Positions 1-4,495 of a stretch of DNA of 7,589 nt are shown in pieces (position 1 is the stretch's first letter; every line of letters starts with the position of its first letter). A model generated the notes under the pieces. The model was given only the letters and a program-made list of their open reading frames with translations, did not search any database and was not told the DNA's origin. The position numbers and the translations under genes are program-made. Source of the stretch: an uncultured Streptococcus sp. (GTDB taxonomy: Bacteria; Bacillota; Bacilli; Lactobacillales; Streptococcaceae); contig NZ_CALIIB010000109.1 in NCBI RefSeq assembly GCF_938020365.1, positions 1 through 7,589 of the forward strand, read 5' to 3'.

Positions 1-774
1 CTTGGAGATGGTATCTTCGTAAACGATGCATTCGGTACAGCTCACCGTGCACACGCATCTAACGTTGGTATCTCAGCAAACGTTGAAAAAGCAGTTGCTG
101 GTTTCCTTCTTGACAACGAAATTGCCTACATTCAAGAAGCAGTTGAAGCTCCAGAACGTCCATTCGTGGCTATCCTTGGTGGTTCAAAAGTTTCAGACAA
201 AATCGGTGTTATCGAAAACTTGCTTGAAAAAGCTGATAAAGTCCTTATTGGTGGTGGGATGACTTACACATTCTACAAAGCGCAAGGTATCGAAATCGGT
301 AACTCACTTGTAGAAGAAGACAAATTGGATGTTGCTAAAGCTCTTCTTGAAAAAGCAAACGGCAAATTGATCTTACCAGTTGACTCAAAAGAAGCAAACG
401 CATTTGCGGACTACACTGAAGTGAAAGATACTGAAGGTGAAGCAGTAGATCCAGGCTTCCTTGGTTTGGATATCGGTCCTAAATCTATCGCTAAATTCGA
501 CGAAGCCTTGACTGGTGCTAAAACAGTTGTATGGAACGGACCAATGGGTGTGTTTGAAAACCCAGATTTCCAAGCTGGTACAATCGGTGTCATGGACGCT
601 ATCGTGAAACAACCAGGCGTGAAATCAATCATCGGTGGTGGTGACTCAGCTGCCGCAGCCATCAACCTTGGCCGTGCAGACAAGTTCTCATGGATTAGTA
701 CGGGCGGAGGCGCTTCTATGGAGCTTCTTGAAGGTAAAGTATTGCCAGGTTTGGCTGCACTTACAGAAAAATAA
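1..774 (+). CDS. pgk: Phosphoglycerate kinase, 3' part (5' end outside window)
   Basis: Pgk catalyses ATP formation from 1,3-bisphosphoglycerate and ADP in glycolysis, in the cytosol. The frame is open from base 1 and gives 257 residues before TAA at 772-774. Streptococcal Pgk is about 398 residues, so roughly 141 N-terminal residues lie upstream. Visible family motifs are FVNDAFGTAHRAHASN (fragment residues 6-21, substrate-side region), ILGGSKVSDK (58-67), the nucleotide-domain motif WNGPMGVFE and the C-terminal GGGDSAAA loop. Codon use is typical of a highly expressed streptococcal gene (GGT, TCA, ACT/ACA) up to about 693. The last 27 codons open with ATT AGT ACG GGC GGA GGC, a different style, and ACG appears nowhere else in the fragment. 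This suggests a recombination breakpoint near 694. The protein sequence itself looks normal to the end. The family call is certain. Confidence 0.98.
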   Translation, partial: LGDGIFVNDAFGTAHRAHASNVGISANVEKAVAGFLLDNEIAYIQEAVEAPERPFVAILGGSKVSDKIGVIENLLEKADKVLIGGGMTYTFYKAQGIEIGNSLVEEDKLDVAKALLEKANGKLILPVDSKEANAFADYTEVKDTEGEAVDPGFLGLDIGPKSIAKFDEALTGAKTVVWNGPMGVFENPDFQAGTIGVMDAIVKQPGVKSIIGGGDSAAAAINLGRADKFSWISTGGGASMELLEGKVLPGLAALTEK

Positions 775-790
775 TATCAGCCCGTTAGCT

Positions 791-812
791 CTACAAAATC
801 CTGATTTTGTAG
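791..812. repeat. Perfect 10-bp inverted repeat downstream of pgk
   Basis: CTACAAAATC (791-800) and GATTTTGTAG (803-812) are perfect reverse complements separated by two bases. The repeat sits 16 nt after the pgk stop and 25 nt before the first terminator. It is followed by an A-rich stretch, not a T-tract, so it is not a terminator on this strand, and no T-tract follows it on the other strand either. It could be an mRNA 3'-end hairpin, a protein binding site, or baggage carried in with the segment between the two pgk tails. Its function is unknown. Confidence 0.6.
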
Positions 813-837
813 AAAAAGGAACAAAACTGAAACGTTA

Positions 838-866
838 ACAAAAAGGTGGCTATGTCACCTTTTTGT
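838..866 (+). terminator. First terminator after pgk
   Basis: ACAAAAAGGTG (838-848) pairs perfectly with CACCTTTTTGT (856-866) around a 7-nt loop. The stem is 11 bp, and because it carries As on one side and Ts on the other it can act as an intrinsic terminator in both directions. It lies between the working pgk stop and the leftover second pgk tail, so it probably ends most pgk transcripts before the echo is reached. Confidence 0.8.
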
Positions 867-889
867 GTTAGTGGAGGTATTTGTGACGC

Positions 890-961
890 GGTGGTGGTGC
901 CTCAATGGAACTCCTTGAAGGTAAAGTTCTTCCAGGGCTTGCAGCTTTGACTGAAAAATAA
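890..961 (+). pseudogene. Relic second copy of the pgk 3' end
   Basis: These 72 bases encode exactly the last 23 residues of Pgk (GGGASMELL...LTEK) plus TAA. By my hand alignment they match the working tail (703-774) at 54 of 72 bases, with all 18 differences synonymous. There is no start: TGA lies in frame at 884-886, and the only in-frame ATG (905) has no Shine-Dalgarno sequence. The codons (GGT GGT GGT GCC TCA) match the style of the body of pgk better than the working tail does. The relic is joined directly to the second terminator. I infer that this is the ancestral pgk end, displaced when a divergent tail plus its downstream sequence was inserted before it. It is not expected to be translated. 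Confidence 0.92.
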
Positions 962-973
962 TCTTTGAAACGG

Positions 974-1005
974 AAAGAGTTGGGAAACCAACTCTTTTTC
1001 TTTTG
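974..1005 (+). terminator. Second terminator after pgk (probably the original)
   Basis: AAAGAGTTGG (974-983) pairs perfectly with CCAACTCTTT (988-997) across a GAAA tetraloop and is followed by TTCTTTTG. This is a classic strong intrinsic terminator. It begins 12 nt after the stop of the relic pgk tail, the spacing expected if it was once the native pgk terminator. It now backs up the terminator at 838-866. Confidence 0.92.
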
Positions 1006-1203
1006 TACGCGTAGGCTTCTGAGGAAATGGATTTTTGGCTTCTATTTTCCTAGCGAGTAATCAATAATGGGGAATGTAGTTAGAATACAGTAGAAGCTAG
1101 CTATGCATCCCTGTAGGGTACAAACAATAAACTCGATGGACAGAGCCTTTTTGTTAGAAAATATGTTAGAATAGAGATAGTTTACTTTTAAAAAGGAAAA
1201 GGC
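1006..1203. other. Non-coding stretch between pgk region and FUSC-family gene
   Basis: I see no credible gene here. It contains a cluster of short palindromes: AGCTAGCT (1095-1102), ATGCAT (1103-1108) and CCCTGTAGGG (1109-1118). The last overlaps a TACAG/CTGTA inverted pair at 1086-1090 and 1111-1115. None forms a convincing terminator or known RNA. The final 40 bases hold the promoter and ribosome binding site of the next gene. No BOX or RUP element, the repeats typical of pneumococcus-like genomes, was recognised. Confidence 0.6.
1164..1172 (+). promoter_or_regulatory. Extended -10 promoter for the FUSC-family gene
   Basis: TGTTAGAAT fits an extended -10 (TGnTATAAT) with one mismatch in the hexamer. 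No good -35 lies 17 nt upstream, which is tolerated by extended -10 promoters in streptococci. Transcription would start near 1179, about 25 nt before the ATG. A Shine-Dalgarno AAGGA lies at 1193-1197, 6 nt before the start. Confidence 0.6.
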
Positions 1204-1728
1204 ATGAGCTATTTTAGTAAGTACAAATTTGATAAATCAAAGTTTCGCTTAGGCATGAGGACGATGAAAACAGGGATAGCAGTCTTTATTGTCCTACTTA
1301 TTTTTGGTATGTTTGGCTGGAAGGGGCTCCAAATTGGGGCTTTGACAGCGGTGTTTAGCCTGCGAGAAGATTTTGATAAAAGTGTTCATTTCGGAACTTC
1401 TCGTATTTTAGGAAATAGTGTCGGGGGCTTTTATGCTTTGCTATTCTATCTGTTGGGAAATTTATTGAACGGCCAATTTTGGGTGACTTTGGTATTTGTG
1501 CCAATCTGTACGATGCTGACGATCATGACCAATGTTGCTATGAACAATAAGGCTGGGGTGATTGGTGGTGTTTCAGCTATGCTGATTATCACTCTCTCCA
1601 TTAGTCCGGAAGATACTATTTTATACGTTTTTGCTAGAGTTTTTGAAACCTTTATGGGGGTCTTTGTCGCAATAGTTGTAAATTCGGATGTGGATAGAAT
1701 TAAGAATTTCTTTAAGTCTATAAATTAA
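1204..1728 (+). CDS. Small membrane protein, aromatic acid exporter / FUSC family
   Basis: This 174-residue, strongly hydrophobic protein has about six membrane segments, near residues 22-38, 41-53, 71-88, 93-112, 117-133 and 138-160. A basic N-terminus (KYKFDKSKFRLGMR) and a charged C-terminus (DVDRIKNFFKS) flank them. The arrangement, with a conserved-looking loop SLREDFDKS (52-60) after the second segment, matches the ArAE_1 family (formerly DUF939) of putative aromatic acid exporters. It is the short form with only the membrane domain and lacks the C-terminal cytoplasmic domain of longer members. The substrate is unknown. The start is supported by AAGGA 6 nt upstream. The stop lies 4 nt before the GlnR operator with no terminator between, so transcripts may read into glnRA. 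In S. pneumoniae a gene like this sits between pgk and glnR, so the order is ancestral. The family call is fairly sure; transport function is inference. Confidence 0.85.
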   Translation: MSYFSKYKFDKSKFRLGMRTMKTGIAVFIVLLIFGMFGWKGLQIGALTAVFSLREDFDKSVHFGTSRILGNSVGGFYALLFYLLGNLLNGQFWVTLVFVPICTMLTIMTNVAMNNKAGVIGGVSAMLIITLSISPEDTILYVFARVFETFMGVFVAIVVNSDVDRIKNFFKSIN

Positions 1729-1732
1729 AATG

Positions 1733-1749
1733 TGTGAGAAAATCTCACA
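1733..1749 (+). promoter_or_regulatory. GlnR operator (GlnR box)
   Basis: TGTGA-N7-TCACA matches the GlnR/TnrA consensus TGTNA-N7-TNACA at every defined base. It is also a symmetrical TGTGAGA/TCTCACA palindrome. It ends 7 nt upstream of the -35 of the glnR promoter, the usual place for autoregulation of glnRA in streptococci. GlnR bound here under nitrogen-rich conditions should repress glnR-glnA. It starts only 5 bases after the stop codon of the preceding membrane-protein gene. Confidence 0.93.
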
Positions 1750-1756
1750 TTGATTG

Positions 1757-1784
1757 TTGACATACAAAAAAAATTAGTTATAAT
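1757..1784 (+). promoter_or_regulatory. Promoter of the glnRA operon
   Basis: A perfect -35 TTGACA (1757-1762) and a perfect -10 TATAAT (1779-1784) are separated by 16 nt. Transcription should start near 1791, giving a leader of about 14 nt that is nearly all Shine-Dalgarno (GAGGA, 1795-1799). A promoter this strong implies that output is set mainly by GlnR repression at the adjacent operator. Confidence 0.93.
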
Positions 1785-1804
1785 AGTGCATAGAGAGGAA
1801 AAAA

Positions 1805-2170
1805 ATGAAGGAAAAAGAGTTTCGCCGAAATATGGCAGTCTTTCCCATAGGTAGCGTTATGAAGTTGACGGACTTATCTGCCCGTCAGATTCGATATTAT
1901 GAGGAGCAAAACCTCATCACTCCCCTTCGGAATGAGGGCAATCGCCGAATGTATTCCCTGAATGATATGGATCGACTTTTGGAAATTAAGGATTATATTT
2001 CTGAAGGTTATAATATCGCTGCTATCAAAAAGAAATATGCTGAGCGTGAAGCTAAATCCCACAAAACGATTAGCGAAAAGGAAGTCCGTCGGGCTCTCCA
2101 CAATGATATTTTACAGCAAGGTCGTTTTGGCTCTTCTCTGCCAACCTTTGGTCACATGCGTCGACCATAA
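1805..2170 (+). CDS. glnR: Glutamine synthetase repressor GlnR (MerR family)
   Basis: This 121-residue cytosolic regulator is the usual length for GlnR. The MerR-type winged helix-turn-helix spans about residues 14-80 (IGSVMKLTDLSARQIRYYEEQNLITP, then the wing NEGNRRMYS). A helical linker and a short C-terminal tail ending GSSLPTFGHMRRP follow. In Bacillus the C-terminal tail is autoinhibitory, and feedback-inhibited glutamine synthetase relieves that block, switching on DNA binding when glutamine is plentiful. The start has a good Shine-Dalgarno and the standard MKEKEFRRNM opening. It is first in the operon, 30 nt before glnA, and its own operator is at 1733-1749. In streptococci GlnR also represses genes elsewhere, such as glnPQ and gdhA. 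The call is firm. Confidence 0.98.
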   Translation: MKEKEFRRNMAVFPIGSVMKLTDLSARQIRYYEEQNLITPLRNEGNRRMYSLNDMDRLLEIKDYISEGYNIAAIKKKYAEREAKSHKTISEKEVRRALHNDILQQGRFGSSLPTFGHMRRP

Positions 2171-2200
2171 ACTATTTTTTAAAACTATAAGGAGTTACCC

Positions 2201-3547
2201 ATGCCCATTACAGCAGCTGATATTCGTCGCGAAGTAAAAGAAAAAAACGTCACTTTCATCCGTCTGATGTTCTCTGATATTTTGGGAACCATGAAAAACG
2301 TTGAAATTCCAGCAACGGATGAGCAGCTTGAAAAAGTCTTATCAAATAAGGCTATGTTTGACGGTTCGTCTATCGAGGGATTTGTTCGGATCAATGAATC
2401 TGACATGTATCTTTATCCTGATTTGGATACTTGGACAGTTTTTCCTTGGGGAGATGAAAATGGCAGTGTAGCAGGCTTGATCTGTGATGTTTATACGACA
2501 GAACATGTTCCCTTTGCGGGAGATCCTCGTAGTAATCTAAAGCGAGCTCTCAAACATATGGAAGCATTGGGCTTCAAGTCTTTTAATCTTGGTCCTGAGC
2601 CAGAATTTTTCCTTTTCAAATTGGATGAAAATGGCGATCCGACACTGGAAGTGAATGACAAGGGTGGCTACTTTGACTTGGCGCCGACAGACTTAGCAGA
2701 CAATACTCGTCGAGAAATTGTCAATGTTTTGACTAAGATGGGATTTGAAGTAGAAGCGAGTCACCATGAGGTGGCAGTCGGTCAGCACGAGATTGACTTT
2801 AAGTATGATGAAGTGCTTCGCGCTTGTGATAAGATTCAGATTTTCAAGTTGGTGGTGAAGACTATTGCTCGTAAGCACGGTCTCTATGCGACTTTCATGG
2901 CTAAGCCCAAGTTTGGTATTGCTGGTTCTGGTATGCACTGCAATATGTCCCTCTTTGACCAAGATGGAAATAATGCATTTTATGATCCAGAAGATCCAAA
3001 AGGAATGCAGTTGTCTGAGACAGCCTACTATTTCTTGGGTGGTTTGATTAAGCACGCCTATAACTATACAGCTATCATGAATCCAACTGTCAACTCTTAT
3101 AAACGTTTGGTGCCTGGCTTTGAAGCACCGGTTTACATCGCTTGGGCTGGTCAAAATCGCTCGCCTTTGGTGCGAGTACCAGCATCTCGCGGCATGGGAA
3201 CTCGCTTGGAGTTGCGTTCAGTAGACCCTATGGCTAATCCTTATATCGCTATGGCGGTGCTCTTAGAAGTGGGACTGCATGGAGTGGAAAATAAAATCGA
3301 AGCGCCAGCTCCAATCGAGGAAAATATCTATGTAATGACAGCTGAGGAGCGCAAGGAAGCTGGTATTACAGACCTGCCATCTACCCTCCACAATGCCCTT
3401 AAGGCTTTAACTGAAGATGAGGTCGTCAAGGCAGCTTTGGGAAACCATATTTATACTAGCTTTGTTGAAGCCAAGCGGATTGAATGGGCTAGCTATGCGA
3501 CCTTCGTTTCCCAATGGGAAATTGATAATTATTTAGACTTATATTAA
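2201..3547 (+). CDS. glnA: Glutamine synthetase type I
   Basis: GlnA makes glutamine from glutamate, ammonia and ATP in the cytosol as a dodecamer. The 448-residue length is that of the short GSI-alpha form of Gram-positive bacteria, which is controlled by glutamine feedback and GlnR rather than by adenylylation. Visible motifs: MFDGSSIEGFVRINESD (52-68), with Arg63 matching the feedback-inhibition arginine Arg62 of Bacillus subtilis; GPEPEFFLFK (131-140), metal-binding glutamates; HHEVAVGQHEID (188-199); GSGMHCNMS (242-250), active-site histidine; NPTVNSYKRLVPGFEAP (294-310), ATP site; and NRSPLVRVP (319-327). The C-terminus ends SQWEIDNYLDLY. Start choice is set by AAGGAG 6 nt upstream. It is cotranscribed with glnR, has no promoter of its own in the 30-nt gap, and is followed by a strong terminator. 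Confidence 0.99.
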   Translation: MPITAADIRREVKEKNVTFIRLMFSDILGTMKNVEIPATDEQLEKVLSNKAMFDGSSIEGFVRINESDMYLYPDLDTWTVFPWGDENGSVAGLICDVYTTEHVPFAGDPRSNLKRALKHMEALGFKSFNLGPEPEFFLFKLDENGDPTLEVNDKGGYFDLAPTDLADNTRREIVNVLTKMGFEVEASHHEVAVGQHEIDFKYDEVLRACDKIQIFKLVVKTIARKHGLYATFMAKPKFGIAGSGMHCNMSLFDQDGNNAFYDPEDPKGMQLSETAYYFLGGLIKHAYNYTAIMNPTVNSYKRLVPGFEAPVYIAWAGQNRSPLVRVPASRGMGTRLELRSVDPMANPYIAMAVLLEVGLHGVENKIEAPAPIEENIYVMTAEERKEAGITDLPSTLHNALKALTEDEVVKAALGNHIYTSFVEAKRIEWASYATFVSQWEIDNYLDLY

Positions 3548-3557
3548 TGAATTCTAG

Positions 3558-3587
3558 AACAGGGCTTGAAAAAGTCCTGTTTTTGTA
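3558..3587 (+). terminator. Terminator of the glnRA operon
   Basis: AACAGGGCTT (3558-3567) pairs with AAGTCCTGTT (3572-3581) around a GAAA tetraloop, with one G-T wobble, followed by TTTG. It begins 10 nt after the glnA stop and separates glnRA from the purine genes. Confidence 0.9.
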
Positions 3588-3621
3588 TGGAAACAAGATA
3601 TTTTCAGTTTTTAAATGTTGT

Positions 3622-3666
3622 ATTTCCAATCTTTTTCATGCTTTTGTATCCATAATGTACGGGAAA
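3622..3666 (+). promoter_or_regulatory. Possible PurR operator: two degenerate inverted PurBox-like sites
   Basis: ATTTCCAATCTTT (3622-3634) matches the PurBox consensus AWWWCCGAACWWT at 11 of 13 positions, though both mismatches are in the core. AATGTACGGGAAA (3654-3666) matches the reverse-complement consensus at 10 of 13, with 5 of 6 in the core. They are inverted and 19 nt apart, centred near -77 and -45 from the predicted purC start. That resembles the paired PurBoxes of Bacillus and the roughly -76 activator box of Lactococcus pur genes. Because neither core is intact in this AT-rich sequence, this remains a candidate. Confidence 0.35.
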
Positions 3667-3669
3667 AAC

Positions 3670-3698
3670 TTGTAAAATATATTTAAAAGTGATACACT
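3670..3698 (+). promoter_or_regulatory. Promoter of purC(-purL)
   Basis: -35 TTGTAA (3670-3675), a 17-nt spacer, and an extended -10 TG-A-TACACT (3690-3698). Transcription should start near 3705, giving a leader of about 27 nt. The imperfect -35 and -10 hexamers are compatible with a promoter that needs an activator such as PurR. The Shine-Dalgarno GAAAGG (3715-3720) is 11 nt from the ATG, slightly long. Confidence 0.7.
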
Positions 3699-3731
3699 TA
3701 AAGCATAAAAACACGAAAGGCGAATAATAAA

Positions 3732-4439
3732 ATGTCAAACAAGTTGTTATATTCGGGAAAAGCAAAGGATATTTTTGCGACAGAAGATGAGCAGGTGATT
3801 TTGTCCCGCTACAAGGATCAGGCGACTGCTTTTAATGGTGTCAAAAAGGAGCAGATTGCGGGTAAGGGAGTTTTGAATAATCAGATTTCAGCCTTTATCT
3901 TTGAAAAGTTGAACGCTGCCGGTGTAGCAACGCATTTTATCGAGAAAATCTCAGATACAGATCAGCTCAATAAAAAAGTTGATATCATTCCTTTGGAAGT
4001 TGTGCTCCGCAACTACACGGCTGGTTCATTTTCAAAACGTTTTGGTGTGGAAGAAGGTATCGCATTTGAGACTCCAATTGTCGAATTTTACTATAAAAAT
4101 GATGATTTGGACGATCCCTTTATCAATGACGAGCATGTGAAATTCCTACAGATTGCGGATGACCAGCAGATTGCTTACTTGAAGGAAGAAACGCGTCGTA
4201 TCAATGAACTTTTGAAAGCCTGGTTTGCCGATATTGGTCTCAAATTGATTGACTTTAAGTTAGAGTTCGGTTTTGACAAGGATGGCAAGATTATCCTGGC
4301 AGACGAATTTTCACCAGACAACTGCCGTTTGTGGGACGCAGATGGCAACCACATGGATAAGGATGTTTTCCGTAGAGGACTAGGTGAATTGACAGACGTT
4401 TACGAGATTGTTTGGGAAAAATTGCAGGAGTTGAAATAA
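3732..4439 (+). CDS. purC: SAICAR synthetase
   Basis: PurC joins aspartate to CAIR using ATP, giving SAICAR in de novo purine synthesis (cytosol). At 235 residues it has the normal length of the bacterial single-domain enzyme. Motifs: the glycine-rich ATP loop YSGKAKDIF (7-15); the first family signature IPLEVVLRNYTAGS (86-99); the second, LIDFKLEFG (172-180); and the metal/ATP motif DEFSPDNCRLWD (191-202). The start is the only ATG fitting the family N-terminus. It has its own promoter after the glnA terminator and is followed 56 nt later by purL, presumably cotranscribed. The gene end (VWEKLQELK) is echoed in degenerate form at 4444-4481. In pneumococcal genomes I know, comB lies upstream of purC; here it is glnA. 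Confidence 0.98.
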   Translation: MSNKLLYSGKAKDIFATEDEQVILSRYKDQATAFNGVKKEQIAGKGVLNNQISAFIFEKLNAAGVATHFIEKISDTDQLNKKVDIIPLEVVLRNYTAGSFSKRFGVEEGIAFETPIVEFYYKNDDLDDPFINDEHVKFLQIADDQQIAYLKEETRRINELLKAWFADIGLKLIDFKLEFGFDKDGKIILADEFSPDNCRLWDADGNHMDKDVFRRGLGELTDVYEIVWEKLQELK

Positions 4440-4443
4440 CAAC

Positions 4444-4481
4444 CTCAAGGCTGTTTGGGAACATTGCAAGAGCTGAAATAA
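4444..4481 (+). pseudogene. Relic second copy of the purC 3' end
   Basis: Bases 4453-4481 repeat the end of purC (4410-4439) with about 26 of 30 positions identical and one gap. If a single missing T is restored at 4464-4466, bases 4444-4481 read LKAVWEHLQELK-stop, against YEIVWEKLQELK-stop in the working gene. The stop codon of the relic overlaps the purL Shine-Dalgarno sequence. This suggests it is the original gene end linked to purL, and that the working purC tail, ending 42 nt earlier, was placed in front of it. It is out of frame with purC and has no start. Confidence 0.85.
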
Positions 4482-4485
4482 AGGA
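4480..4485 (+). promoter_or_regulatory. purL ribosome binding site within the relic purC stop
   Basis: AAAGGA (4480-4485) is 10 nt before the purL ATG and shares its first two As with the TAA of the relic purC tail. The ATG at 4496 is preferred over the abutting TTG at 4493 because MDKRIFVEKK is the family N-terminus I recognise. Confidence 0.75.
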
Positions 4486-4495
4486 ATAAGAATTG

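Noticed and set aside
883..918. Tiny ORF with a GTG start at 883 and a GGAGG Shine-Dalgarno at 873-877
   Set aside because: It encodes only 11 residues (VTRWWCLNGTP), lies in the wrong frame across the pgk relic, and sits behind a terminator. More likely chance.
694..961. An engineered origin for the recoded pgk tail (synonymous recoding plus inserted DNA)
   Set aside because: No marker, cassette, primer scar or restriction-site cluster lies in the spacer, and a similar decayed echo at purC contains a deletion. Natural recombination explains both better.
1086..1155. Small RNA ending at the T-run 1148-1152
   Set aside because: Only a 3-bp CTC/GAG stem precedes the T-run, too weak for an intrinsic terminator.
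2693..3154. 153-residue antisense reading frame across glnA
   Set aside because: It is the mirror of a strongly conserved coding sequence, with no ribosome binding site or recognisable protein features.
3598..3613. TATTTTCAG resembling half of a CodY box
   Set aside because: Only one half matches AATTTTCWGAAAATT (about 9 of 15 overall), which is expected by chance in AT-rich intergenic DNA.
3711..3731. GGCGAATA resembling the competence (ComX) box TACGAATA upstream of purC
   Set aside because: It lies between the Shine-Dalgarno and the start codon, downstream of a better promoter, and only 6 of 8 bases match. It cannot serve as a -10 for purC.
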